64,000 nucleotides of DNA, taken from positions 771,990 through 835,989 of the forward strand of contig CAVWCL010000003.1 in assembly GCA_963753485.1 (NCBI GenBank), written 5' to 3'. Every line of letters begins with the position of its first letter. Within the stretch, counting starts at the first letter, position 1. This document shows positions 43,421 to 52,720 of this stretch, piece by piece. The stretch is from CAWDLX01 sp963753485 (GTDB lineage Bacteria > Actinomycetota > Actinomycetes > Mycobacteriales > Micromonosporaceae). The notes beneath the pieces are model-generated. The model saw only the letters and a list, made by a program, of their open reading frames with translations. It made no database searches and had not been told where the DNA came from. The position numbers and the translations under genes were made by a program.

Positions 43421-44203
43421 TCAGCGGGCCGACACGGTGATGTCGCCGCTGGTCGCGCGCAGGGTGAGCACGTGGCCGCTGCCCGGGTCGCTGGTGACGT
43501 TGACGTGGACGTCGCCGCTGGTGGCGTTGGCATCGATCCGGCAGCTGTGGTCGGGCACCCGTACCTCGATGTCCCCGCTCGTCGTCTCCGCGGTGGCCGC
43601 GCCGACGGTGGCCAGATCCAGGGTGATGTCACCCGAGGTCGCCTCGGCCCGGACCGTGCCCGCGGAGAGGTTGCGGCCCTGGATGTCCCCGGAATCGGTG
43701 TGCACATCCACGTTCGAACTCGCGCCGGTGAGCGTGATGTCGCCGGAGTTGGTCCGCAGGGTGACCGGTCCGGCCGCGTCGGTCACGGCCAGGTCGCCGG
43801 AGTGCACGGTCAGGTCGACCGGGCCGACCCGGGTCAGCCGGATATCGCCCGACCCGGTGCTGCCGCTGACCCGTACGCCCGACCCGGTGCGCACGTCGTA
43901 GACGATGCTGCAGTCGAAGCCACACTCGGTGTCCAGGACCAGCGTCCCGCCGCCCTCGATCCGGGCGGTCTGCGGCGGCTTGGTATGCGCATAGTGCACC
44001 GTGCGCCGCAGATCCAACCCGGTGATCGTGTCGTCGGCGGTGACGGTCAGATCGGCGCTGCCCGACCCGTTGAGCCGGATCTCGGTGACCGGCGTCGTCG
44101 GGGTGAGACCGTCGACCAGCGTGTTCGTCTTGACCACGCAGGCGGCCAGCGCCGGCAGCAGCGCGACGGTTGCGATGGCGAGGATGGTCCGGGGGGTACC
44201 CAT
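43421..44203 (-). CDS. DUF4097-family beta-strand repeat lipoprotein
   Basis: A 260-residue exported protein. A lipoprotein signal is visible at MGTPRTILAIATVALLPALA with AAC at about residues 20-22. The rest is made of repeated TSGDI/NSGDI/TGSGDI strands (e.g. VTLRTNSGDITLTGASSNVD), the repeating hallmark of the DUF4097 right-handed beta-helix-like family. The ATG at 44203 is preferred over an upstream one because it begins the signal peptide. The function of the family is not known; a surface-anchored structural or adhesin role has been guessed. Confidence 0.86.
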   Translation of the reverse strand: MGTPRTILAIATVALLPALAACVVKTNTLVDGLTPTTPVTEIRLNGSGSADLTVTADDTITGLDLRRTVHYAHTKPPQTARIEGGGTLVLDTECGFDCSIVYDVRTGSGVRVSGSTGSGDIRLTRVGPVDLTVHSGDLAVTDAAGPVTLRTNSGDITLTGASSNVDVHTDSGDIQGRNLSAGTVRAEATSGDITLDLATVGAATAETTSGDIEVRVPDHSCRIDANATSGDVHVNVTSDPGSGHVLTLRATSGDITVSAR

Positions 44204-44346
44204 GGGGTTGACCGTAGGCACTCGCGGCACCGCCCGCATCGGTAGCCATCCCCGACCGGCCCCTGATCGCCGACCCTGAGATCGGCTCAGGGACCGCCGG
44301 GCGGCCGACGCGGGCGTGACTACCGCGGCCCACGGGGCGGACATGG

Positions 44347-44381
44347 GGGTGCCTCCCGCTGGGCGAGGGCGGGAGGCACCC
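44347..44381 (-). terminator. 13-bp perfect stem-loop downstream of the subtilase
   Basis: Arms gggtgcctcccgc (44347-44359) and gcgggaggcaccc (44369-44381) pair without mismatch around a 9-base loop. It lies 28 bases past the stop of the S8 peptidase gene on the minus strand. There is no following T run, which is common for actinomycete terminators. Confidence 0.85.
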
Positions 44382-44408
44382 GTTGTGCGTGGTGACGAAT
44401 GTGCGTGG

Positions 44409-47400
44409 TTACGAGTTGACGTTCACGATGGTCCGGCCGACCGTCGCGGATCCGTCGCTGTAGGTGGCCGAACCGACGTAGCGCTGCCCGGCGGTGAGAC
44501 CGGTCCAGCTCAGGCCGTTGTTGACGGTCGCCCCGGTGGTCACCGAAAGGCTGGCCGTGGTGGCCGTGAAGTTGCCGGCCGCAGAGCCGGTGAGCACCCA
44601 ACTATCGGCACTCACCGCGACCGGCCCAGCCGGGCTGGCGAACAGGTTCGCGAAGAACGCGTACGTCCCGGCCGCCGGGTTGGTGAGGTTGACCGCCTCA
44701 TCGGCGGTGCCACCGGTGCTCTGGCCCACCAGGTGCAACGTCGACCCGGTCACGCTGTAGACGAAGATGTCGACATCGGTGTTGGCCGCGTAGTCCGAGG
44801 CGAAGGTGGCGAAGCGCGCCAGCGTGGTGCCGGCCGGAATGGTGACGTCGACCCGCTGGGTGGCGATGCTCGGCGTCGGGGCGTTCGAGTTGAAATGCGG
44901 TCCTGCCGGATCGAGCGTCTGGCTGGCGATGCTCGCCGGGACCAGCCCGTCCACCGTAGTGTTGAGCGAGCCGGTGTACCCGGCCTTCATGGAGATGTCG
45001 GCACTCCCGCTGGTTCCGGAGAAGGTGACCTCCGTCGGCGCGGCCAGCGCGAGCGGCTCCACCACGATCGGGCTGCGGACCGAGTGGACCAGGCCGGCCC
45101 AGGTCAGCGAACCGAACGCGTACTGGTTCACGGCGGCCGTTGTGCGCGTGATCGTGACCTTGAAGGTCTTGGTGTGGTGTGGCAGGACCACGAGGACCTG
45201 TGGCGACACCTTGACCTCGAAGCCCACCGGTGCCGACACCTTCGCCACGTAGACCCCGACGGTGTAGCTGACGTTGGTGACCTTACGGGTTACGGTCTGC
45301 GAGCCGGCCAGGTCACCGACGGCGATCGACGGGTAGTTCAGGTCGCTCGGGTCGATTGTCGGGTACCCGGCGCAGAACGACGGGTCGGTGATGAGCTGGA
45401 ACTGGCCGATGCTGCAGCCGTACGCGATCCAGTCGGCCGGGGTCGAGTCGTACACCAGACCGGGGCTGAACGCGTCCTTCGGCGTGACATGGCCCGAGCC
45501 GTACGCGAGCGGGTCGGCCGCGCCACCGGAGTCCTTCCGGATCGGGTTGCCCTCGTTGTCCACAACGGACGCCGTCGTCATGAGGGCGGACTTGACCCAC
45601 ATCGGCGACCAGCTGGGGTGCCGGCTCAGGATGAGTGCGGCGATGCCGGCGATGTGCGGGGAGGACATCGACGTGCCGGAGAGGTCACCGAAGGTGTTGG
45701 TACTGCCGTTGGGCGAGGAGACCGGCGCGATGATGTCCACACCGGGAGCGGTGATGTCCGGCTTGAGCAGGTCGCCATGGCCGGCGTTGGCCGGACCGCG
45801 GGATGAGAAGCTGGCCATCGCCGGCGCCTCGACCGTCCCCGGCAGCACGTCGGAGATGGTTGCCGTCGGACTGGCGTCGGTGTCCGCGTACGTCTTGATC
45901 GCCGCACCGGAAACCTCGTCGACGTGGATGGACGGGACCGAGTGGAAGTCGGCGTTGAGCGATTGCGGCGTGGGGTTGTAGAGGACCATGCCGACCCCAC
46001 CGGCGTTGAGGACCGCGAGGCTCTTGTCGACGCGGATGTTGGTGCCGCGCTTGCACAGCACGATCTTTCCGGCGACCTTCGCCGGGTCGAGGACCGGGAC
46101 CACCCCGTTGGTCGGGTTGCCGTCCGCGTCGGAGAAGCAGAGCGCCACCGCGTTGGCCGGGGCACCGGCCAGACCGGCGTTGACCGAGTCGATGATCGGA
46201 GCCGGCCCGACGCCCGGGCCGACACCAACACCCTGGTAGGAGGCGCCGTTGCCGAGGGCAACCGACTTCACCGTGCTGCGGTCGTGCGTGCTCGCGGCGA
46301 CCGTGGTCAGCCACGGCGAATTGTGCGCCACCGTGCTGGCGCCCGGGCCGTCGTTACCGGCCGAGGCAGCGATGAAGACACCCGCGGCGGCGGCGTTGAA
46401 GAACGCGATCTCGACCGGATCCACGATGAGCTGGGTCGAGCCGGAGATCGAGTAGTTGATGACATCAACGCCGTCGGCGACCGCGTCGTCGATCGCGGCG
46501 ACCAGGTCAACCGTGCCGCCGCTCGCGTTCCCGGAGGCCAGGTTGTGCCACAGCGCCTTGTAGACGGCGATATGGGCGGCCGGGGCCATGCCGCTGGCGT
46601 CGCCCAGCGTCAGGCCGTTGATGACGGCCGGGACGTTGTAGTCGCCGGCAGCGGTGCCGGCGGTGTGTGAACCGTGCCCGTCGAGGTCGCGCGGGCTGAG
46701 GAACTCGGTCGGCTGGGCCAGGCCGGTGGTGTTGTAGAAGCGGCCGCCGATCACCTTGTTGTTGCAGGAGAAGGCGGGGGCCGGGGTCGCCGTGCCCGGG
46801 CTGCCGGCGTCGCAGATGCCGTGGAACTTGTGCGCGATCACCGCCGTGTCGGACGGGGAGCTCAGCGGCGCGAAGCTCGCGTTCTCGGGCCACAGGCCGG
46901 TGTCGATGCTACCGATGATGATGCCCCGGCCGGCCCGCGTGGGGTCGCCGAACTCCTTCTTCCACACGCCCTGATCGCCGGCCAGGCCGAGGAAGGTCGG
47001 CGTGGAGATGGTGTCGGTCGTGATGATCTGGTTCTTCCACACCTGGGTGACACCCGCCGTGTGGGCGAGCCGGGTGGCCTCGGAGTCGGTCAACCGCGCG
47101 GCGAAACCGTTGAACGTCACGGCGTAGTCGCTGGTCTTGCGACTGGCGGCGATGTTCGCCCGGCGCAACGTGTCGTCGTGCACGGTGCGCAGATGGCCCC
47201 GGTACGCTTTCGCGGCTGAGGTGTTCGCATCCACCTTGGTACCCGCGGCCGGCCTGGTCGCTGCGAAGCCGTGGTCGCCGCCCGCGTAGGTGGCGACCGG
47301 GGATCCGGCCGTCTGCACCAGGTAGAGCTTCGTTGCGGAACTCGGCGCCTGCGCCTGTGCGCTGCTAGGGCTGGCCACCGCCAGCGCGCTGGCAACGACG

Positions 47401-47459
47401 GCGACCGTCGTCATGATCACGACTGAGCGTCGTCGCCCAGCCAACCGGGTTAGCCTCAC
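44409..47459 (-). CDS. secreted S8 subtilisin-like serine peptidase
   Basis: A 1016-residue exported protease. A signal peptide (residues about 8-35, VVIMTTVAVVASALAVASPS, then AQA) is followed by an I9 propeptide region. The catalytic domain has Asp in GSIDTGLWPE, His in GHGSHTAGTAAG and Ser in LSGTSMSSPHIAGI, with a protease-associated (PA) insert between the last two. A fibronectin-III-like region and a carbohydrate-binding-like C-terminus come last. The GTG at 47459 is chosen because cggaggatga lies just before it and because the signal peptide starts there. It sits alone between a terminator (44347-44381) and an AT-richer intergenic region. Confidence 0.94.
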   Translation of the reverse strand: MRLTRLAGRRRSVVIMTTVAVVASALAVASPSSAQAQAPSSATKLYLVQTAGSPVATYAGGDHGFAATRPAAGTKVDANTSAAKAYRGHLRTVHDDTLRRANIAASRKTSDYAVTFNGFAARLTDSEATRLAHTAGVTQVWKNQIITTDTISTPTFLGLAGDQGVWKKEFGDPTRAGRGIIIGSIDTGLWPENASFAPLSSPSDTAVIAHKFHGICDAGSPGTATPAPAFSCNNKVIGGRFYNTTGLAQPTEFLSPRDLDGHGSHTAGTAAGDYNVPAVINGLTLGDASGMAPAAHIAVYKALWHNLASGNASGGTVDLVAAIDDAVADGVDVINYSISGSTQLIVDPVEIAFFNAAAAGVFIAASAGNDGPGASTVAHNSPWLTTVAASTHDRSTVKSVALGNGASYQGVGVGPGVGPAPIIDSVNAGLAGAPANAVALCFSDADGNPTNGVVPVLDPAKVAGKIVLCKRGTNIRVDKSLAVLNAGGVGMVLYNPTPQSLNADFHSVPSIHVDEVSGAAIKTYADTDASPTATISDVLPGTVEAPAMASFSSRGPANAGHGDLLKPDITAPGVDIIAPVSSPNGSTNTFGDLSGTSMSSPHIAGIAALILSRHPSWSPMWVKSALMTTASVVDNEGNPIRKDSGGAADPLAYGSGHVTPKDAFSPGLVYDSTPADWIAYGCSIGQFQLITDPSFCAGYPTIDPSDLNYPSIAVGDLAGSQTVTRKVTNVSYTVGVYVAKVSAPVGFEVKVSPQVLVVLPHHTKTFKVTITRTTAAVNQYAFGSLTWAGLVHSVRSPIVVEPLALAAPTEVTFSGTSGSADISMKAGYTGSLNTTVDGLVPASIASQTLDPAGPHFNSNAPTPSIATQRVDVTIPAGTTLARFATFASDYAANTDVDIFVYSVTGSTLHLVGQSTGGTADEAVNLTNPAAGTYAFFANLFASPAGPVAVSADSWVLTGSAAGNFTATTASLSVTTGATVNNGLSWTGLTAGQRYVGSATYSDGSATVGRTIVNVNS

Positions 47460-47891
47460 GTCATCCTCCGACTTTTTGGTGCGCGGGGTTCGGCCCTGGA
47501 CCAGGCCGGGGCCGACAGTGGCCCAGTCCACTAGGGAATGGCGTGAGGAATGCTCGAAAAATTGCCGCGTCAACGGGTCTACCGGCCCGATGGCGTACAC
47601 GGACCGTCGAGGGGTAGCCGTGATTCGCTCGGGCCGCGCCGATATCCGGATGATCCGGACTCTGCCCACGACGGTCTCGACCGACCCACAGCCGTGCCGA
47701 TCGTGGTGACCGCACTTGGTGGTTGGAGCGCGCTGGCCGGGGTCGACAACGTCCGACCCATATCGTATTTTCAAGGATTTGGGCGCCGTCTCAGCGAGAC
47801 CGGCAATGCCAGTCGGATGGCTACCCGGTGCTGATGATCAGCTCGGCTGCCCTCGTACCGTGGAACGGAACAGCAGTCCGTCGCCCGGATA
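47460..47891. other. intergenic region, no gene recognised
   Basis: 432 bases upstream of the subtilase and downstream of the unknown membrane protein. Open frames here are extensions of neighbours or shadows. Patches such as catatcgtattttcaagga are AT-rich for this genome. The leader and promoter of the subtilase must lie here, but I cannot place a convincing -35/-10 pair. Confidence 0.6.
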
Positions 47892-50261
47892 TCAGCGTGG
47901 TCGCAGCCTGAATGCTCCGGCCAACCACGCCGAGTAGAGCGCCGACGACTGGCCATCCGATCGCAGCGCGATGCCCAAGGTGCCGTTATCCGTCCACAGC
48001 AGCCACGCTCCACGCCGGTCCACATTGCACGCAACGCGCCCTTTGCCGGCCGGGCCGAAGTACGGGTGCTCGGCGGGCCATTGCCGGTCGCATGAGCCTG
48101 ACCCGATCACGACTCCACGCACTCGCACTGTCTCGCGATACCACTGGTCCAGATCGTCAGCCGAGTCGAACGCGTGGTACGACACCTCGGTCGCGTCCCC
48201 ATCACGGCACGCCACGCTCGCAGTCTGACCGTGCAGCAGCAAGTAGTCTCTGCCGCACGTCGCGGCGAACTGAGCCGGCACCAGGCTTGTCAGCGCCGGT
48301 GCCTCGGCGGCTGAGTACGGTCCCGTGACAAACTCGAGCGTGGCCAGCGTTGGTGCGGCACCCAAGTACACCGCCGCACTGGCCACCGCCACGAGTATTG
48401 CTGCCGCCGGGATGGTGAAGACGCGAGCGGATAGCCGCTTGGGGCGCGGTTGCGCGACCGTCTCTCGCAGGGCAATGAGCTTAGCGGCCGCACGCGCCTC
48501 TGCGGCTTGTCGGTGTCGCTCGACGCCTCGGCTGATCGCGAATAGGCAAGCGAGCAGGGCCAGAGTCACTGTGGAGATAGCCAAATTGACGAAGTAGACG
48601 TCACCGGAGAACAGCAGTAAGGGCTCGACATTCGGCGGCCACAGGATCGGCAGCAGCGCCGCGCTCGCGAAGGACACAAGAAAGTAGCTAAGACTCGTGA
48701 CCACAGTGCCGGCGGCGATGAGAACCAATGGCACGCCGAGACGCGATCGCTGCGAAGTGCCCTGCTCCTGTGACGGCGCAGTAACCTGTTCCTGTGACGG
48801 CGAAAAATCGAAAGCGATGCCGCAGAGCACAATCGTGCCGACGAGGACGGACACGCTCATTCCCCAAAGCGAGGCCGCTTCCAAGAACGGCCCGTGCCTC
48901 AGATACTCACCAAGTTTGCCGAGGACCAGAATGACCAACATCGACAATAGAGAAAAAGCTACTGACGGCAACACTGCGAAAAAGGCCCGCCGAATCGTAT
49001 CATAGATATTCGCGACGATGAGGAGTGCAATTTCACCTAGATATCGGGCGTCGAACGCGACCCCTCCGAACATGCTTTCGGCAACGGTGCGCACCGACGA
49101 GGTCTTCGTGCCGGCCGGCTCAACGAGGGCGAGAGTACCTGACGGTTCTCTTGGAGATAACACCTCGCCATCGATGACCCGACCTGGAGCCGGATCGTCA
49201 ATCTGGGTCAGCGCAGGTCCGGCCTCCGTGCCCGACGCCTCCTGGGTCGCCTTCACCGCGACCAGCGTAGCCGCGACCAGCAGCATGGCCGAACTCCCGA
49301 GGGCCCGCCAGTGCTGCCCACCCAACCAATGGGTGGAGATCTCAGGTAACGGGCCGACTCCGACGAGCCGCGGAAAGAACCGACCCAGGATGAGTCCAAG
49401 TACTCCCACCAGTGGTTCAATTAGGATCAGGTTCGTGGCGAGCGCTACGAGGGTGAGGGCACCGAGGCTCAGCCACCAGGGCCGCCGATCCCAATCCTCG
49501 CCGACCGGGAGGATGAACAGGAAGAGCAGGCACAGGACAGGCATTGCAATGCCGACGGCCACGGCCACGTGGTAGACCATCGAGTTCACAAGATCGTTCT
49601 CAAGATAGTAAAGCCAGATGCCCCAGAATCCCAGGGTCAACGTGGCAGCACCGAGGAAGTAGCTGCTGGCAGTCTTGATCTTCGAGATGGATCGCCGACC
49701 GAGCAGAAACATGTAGGCGGTAACGAGAAGCCACGCGACAAAGGGTAAGATCCGCAGGGCGGCATCGATCAGGACCCCGATCTCCCCCGTCGGGTGCAGA
49801 TGTCCGCGCGCAGCCGCCCAAGCAGTAGACAGGCCTGCAGTCGCCGCAAGAAACCAGGCAGCGCTGCCGAGAGCCGCGCCGCGGGTGAAAACCGTCGCGT
49901 ACATATGCACAATGCCGAGCAAGATAAACCAGTAGAGTGGCCAAACCACGTCCGTGTACCGGAACAGGACGAAAGTGAGCACTGCCGCGACCAAAATGAT
50001 CATGCCGTGAAGGCGCGACCTGTAACGGCGACCGCCGCGATAGATCGCGGGCAGGAACAGCACAAACCGACCGCACATCGGGCAGTTGACCGCCACGCCA
50101 TCGATGCGATCACCTAGCGGGCAATGGTCGATGCCGGTGAACGATTCGGTCAGCGCCTGCCTCAATCGAGAAACGAAACCGTTCAAGGCCAATGACCTCC
50201 CCAAGGCAGCCGCTCGGCCTGACACCGCAGCGGGTTTCTGACGGCGCGGAGCATCTTCCAT
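47892..50261 (-). CDS. large polytopic membrane protein with N-terminal zinc-ribbon-like segment, unknown function
   Basis: About 789 residues. The cytoplasmic N-terminus carries HCPLGDRIDGVAVNCPMCGR (a possible CxH/C-x2-C metal site) near residue 45. About 12-14 hydrophobic segments then run from residue 75 to 580. The extracytoplasmic C-terminal 130 residues contain four cysteines and GAWLLWTDNGTLGIALR. This C-terminal pattern resembles the outer sensor domains of some actinomycete Ser/Thr kinases. No enzyme domain is recognised. Base composition is lower in GC than the flanks and codon choice looks less biased, suggesting acquisition. ATG at 50261 is preferred; a GTG at 50282 would add seven residues. 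Confidence 0.75.
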   Translation of the reverse strand: MEDAPRRQKPAAVSGRAAALGRSLALNGFVSRLRQALTESFTGIDHCPLGDRIDGVAVNCPMCGRFVLFLPAIYRGGRRYRSRLHGMIILVAAVLTFVLFRYTDVVWPLYWFILLGIVHMYATVFTRGAALGSAAWFLAATAGLSTAWAAARGHLHPTGEIGVLIDAALRILPFVAWLLVTAYMFLLGRRSISKIKTASSYFLGAATLTLGFWGIWLYYLENDLVNSMVYHVAVAVGIAMPVLCLLFLFILPVGEDWDRRPWWLSLGALTLVALATNLILIEPLVGVLGLILGRFFPRLVGVGPLPEISTHWLGGQHWRALGSSAMLLVAATLVAVKATQEASGTEAGPALTQIDDPAPGRVIDGEVLSPREPSGTLALVEPAGTKTSSVRTVAESMFGGVAFDARYLGEIALLIVANIYDTIRRAFFAVLPSVAFSLLSMLVILVLGKLGEYLRHGPFLEAASLWGMSVSVLVGTIVLCGIAFDFSPSQEQVTAPSQEQGTSQRSRLGVPLVLIAAGTVVTSLSYFLVSFASAALLPILWPPNVEPLLLFSGDVYFVNLAISTVTLALLACLFAISRGVERHRQAAEARAAAKLIALRETVAQPRPKRLSARVFTIPAAAILVAVASAAVYLGAAPTLATLEFVTGPYSAAEAPALTSLVPAQFAATCGRDYLLLHGQTASVACRDGDATEVSYHAFDSADDLDQWYRETVRVRGVVIGSGSCDRQWPAEHPYFGPAGKGRVACNVDRRGAWLLWTDNGTLGIALRSDGQSSALYSAWLAGAFRLRPR

Positions 50262-50574
50262 CGATTTGGTAGGACGTAGCACGATGCGTCATGTCAACCG
50301 CGCACCGGCACTGGGTGAATCGGGCGAACCGGCGGGGTCCACAGCCCGACCGGACCGCCGGCAGGACTGGGCGAGCCTCGCCGGCACCGTACCGTCCAAT
50401 CATCGGGGCCTGAATGGTCAGCGTCGAACGAACTGGGCACAGCCGGTCATACCCTTGCCGCCGACGTGTGGCCCAGAGCACGGCAGATCGGGGACCGCTC
50501 ATGAGCGAATCAATACCAGCACCTATTGACGGCGTCAAGATCGCCGACAGAAAACTCGCAGCCTGCATCGACGT

Positions 50575-50937
50575 CTATTCCGATCTTGATTTCATACTGA
50601 CAAGGTCGAGGTTTCCGCTGTCCACCCTTTCCAGAGCGGGATCATCTATATCCAATGCTATCAGGGCATTCACAACAACACCGCCGGCCTTCGCTCGGGC
50701 GCCGGCACCCACGTAGAGCAACGCCACTGCGACGAGCCCCCCGGCACACCAGAGGAGATTCCATCGCACGCCCAGAATCATGAACAGCGCGACCACGGGC
50801 GGAAAGATAGCGACCCGAAAATCGCCCTCGGACTGAAGGCGGTCGTACTCGTCGTAGATTGAGTAGTGGGTGCTGCGCAAGCGCAACGCGATCGAGTCGA
50901 GATCGGCCATCATTCCGTTAACCAACGGGTCTATCAT
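50575..50937 (-). CDS. small membrane protein, unknown
   Basis: A 120-residue protein with an acidic/polar N-terminus (MADLDSIALRLRSTHYSIYD) and two hydrophobic segments (VAIFPPVVALFMILG and NLLWCAGGLVAVALLYVG), ending in a charged tail. Its ATG overlaps the stop of the upstream gene (ATGA at 50934-50937), so the two are translationally coupled and probably form a complex. I recognise no family. GC is lower than in the core genes. Confidence 0.7.
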   Translation of the reverse strand: MIDPLVNGMMADLDSIALRLRSTHYSIYDEYDRLQSEGDFRVAIFPPVVALFMILGVRWNLLWCAGGLVAVALLYVGAGARAKAGGVVVNALIALDIDDPALERVDSGNLDLVSMKSRSE

Positions 50938-51497
50938 GACCAGCCCCGGAATAGGAGTCGTTGCTGCTCGATTGCCAGGTACTTTAGTGGATCAACGGTG
51001 GCGCGGAGCCGCCGAAGGGCCTCGGCCGCCTTCCACTCCCGGCGCTTCCTCGGCCGCAGCACCGAAGGCCTAGCACTGGCTGCGCCCTTCGATGGCGACA
51101 GGACGTAGGCCTGAAAGACCGGGTCCGTCGCGAGCCTGATGCGGAGCCTGCGGAGGACGAGTCGTTCGAGTACGAAGCGAAGTCTGCCGGCGCTGCGACG
51201 TTGTGGCGTGAACTTGCCGAGCGGCGTCAGTCCAAGAAATGTTCCAAGGTCCGCCGTGACGCGCAGCGTGATCGCGACGGCCACCACGCCGATTAGATAT
51301 GCGGCGACGCTTGCAATGAGACCAACGGCGACCGGGTTGACCCTCCCGAGGCCGCGGAGTATCTCGCCATAGACGTTCGCGGACGATCGCGACGGTAGGT
51401 CGTGCGCAAAGGCGAGCCATACCGCGATAAGCCAGGCATATCCGATGGTCAATGGCGTCCGAACGTCGCGAACGCCGGGAAGGAAGGTGGCGAGCAC
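50934..51497 (-). CDS. membrane protein coupled to the 120-residue protein, unknown
   Basis: About 187 residues from the GTG at 51497 (a TTG at 51614 would add 39). Two hydrophobic segments (TIGYAWLIAVWLAFAH at about 14-30 and LIASVAAYLIGVVAVAITLR at about 58-77) are followed by a long basic helical tail (ERLVLRRLRIRLATD, ASARPSVLRPRKRREWKAAE). No family recognised. It precedes and overlaps the 120-residue gene by ATGA. The pair lies 313 bases upstream of the large 789-residue membrane protein on the same strand; the three may be one module. The start is uncertain. Confidence 0.6.
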   Translation of the reverse strand: MLATFLPGVRDVRTPLTIGYAWLIAVWLAFAHDLPSRSSANVYGEILRGLGRVNPVAVGLIASVAAYLIGVVAVAITLRVTADLGTFLGLTPLGKFTPQRRSAGRLRFVLERLVLRRLRIRLATDPVFQAYVLSPSKGAASARPSVLRPRKRREWKAAEALRRLRATVDPLKYLAIEQQRLLFRGWS

Positions 51498-52720
51498 GTT
51501 TCGTAAGCTTGCCGCGGGGCAAGACGCGGCGAACCAGCCGATCGTATTGAATCGTCGTCCGACTGGCTGGTTCGTCGAGTACGGAGGTTTTACGCAATTT
51601 GGCTGCAATGTCAACTACCTGCTCGACCGTGCCGCCATCGCGGCCCGCGACCAAGGCCCGTAACATTGCACGCCCGACGATTGCCCCTGAATATCGCCAA
51701 CGAGATGAGCCGTTGCTTGGTTGATCTGCTCTCCGCTCTCAGGTCGTCGCAGTCCTGATGCCGGACTGCCGTGGAAGATCCTGAGAGCTGGGCTCTCCCT
51801 CTGGCTCTCGCAACCAGCGAGTCACTCCTTCGCCCGGACAGGTGAACTCCGGGGCCTAACGGTGGGGGGACATGAGCTCGAGTGGGCCGCACGCTGGCTC
51901 GCGTGCATTGGGACTCAATTTCTGCCGTCGCCACCACCATTTCGGCCGTCGCAGGCGCGGCGTTCCTGCTCGCCAAGCGTCGCAGGCGGCGGGACGGACG
52001 AAGGATGAGGCAAAGCGAGAACGACGGTCGCGCCGCGCAAGACATCGCGGGTCGAGGATGGGTACGTCCCTCATGGCCGCACTCGTCGCGGCGATTCTTG
52101 CAGGCTTGGCCGGGTGACGGGCGGTGATGTCACTGGCCGCCAGGCCCCGGGCGTCACCTATACGCCCATCAGCCTGATCCACGCGACGCTCGCTGCTGGC
52201 GCCACACGCACCCTTCCGTGGCAAGCCCGACTTCGACGCGCTGGTCTACGTGTTGGCCGGCTAGGGCACTGTTTGCGCGAACGACCCTCCAATGGATGCC
52301 GGCAACTTGCGGTCCACGGCGCATGCGATGCCAACACGGTCAGCGCCGGCGAGGCCAAGGATTCGCGAAGTCCGCAGATGGACGTGCCAATTCTCGGCGG
52401 CAAGCCCATCCCCGAAGCCGTCGTGGCCCATCGTCAGGAACACGAAGGCCGACTTGTGAAAGGCGTTCGAGGGCGCCCGGCTCCGACGGCTCGATCCCGC
52501 CGCGTCCATGGCGGATATCGACGCTTCGGTCCGGTCCTGGCTACTCAACCGGTCAGGCGCCGCCCTTGGCGACGCGGAAGGGTTCTCTCGGGATTCGCAG
52601 CCGGTGGCGACCGTGGGACACCTGATCGCGCTCAAGATCCACGTGCGGGACGACCAGACCGACCCCAGGATCTGGCCGATCTTCGTGCGTGCCCCGGTGG
52701 GTCCTCGGCGCGGAGGTGTC
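51498..52720. other. gene-poor debris region
   Basis: No intact gene is recognisable across about 1.2 kb. Short frames with protein-like ends occur, such as KPDFDALVYVLAG ending at 52263, a small hydrophobic peptide VHWDSISAVATTISAV from 51903 on the plus strand, and an AbiEii-like piece near 52.6 kb. None has a full domain or a ribosome site. The stretch looks like several decayed genes between the unknown membrane module and the AraC gene. Confidence 0.55.
52508..52695 (+). pseudogene. possible remnant of an AbiEii-like nucleotidyltransferase
   Basis: The plus-strand frame reads PVATVGHLIALKIHVRDDQT then DPRIW, resembling the conserved VGxLIALKxLARDD(R)TRPQD segment of AbiEii/type IV toxin-antitoxin nucleotidyltransferases. 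The flanks are not similar, and the frame runs on into antisense of the AraC gene. A degenerate fragment is the simplest explanation. The similarity is short and recalled, not searched. Confidence 0.3.

Noticed and set aside
47460..47774. N-terminal extension of the subtilase by 105 codons
   Set aside because: Signal peptide and SD fix the start at 47459; the extension has no secretion logic.
50934..51614. TTG start for the 226-codon version of the membrane protein
   Set aside because: The extra N-terminus is polar and unconserved-looking; the GTG at 51497 begins just before the first hydrophobic segment. Still uncertain.
51611..52045. minus-strand 144-codon ORF
   Set aside because: Arg/Ser-rich with no pattern; likely noncoding debris.
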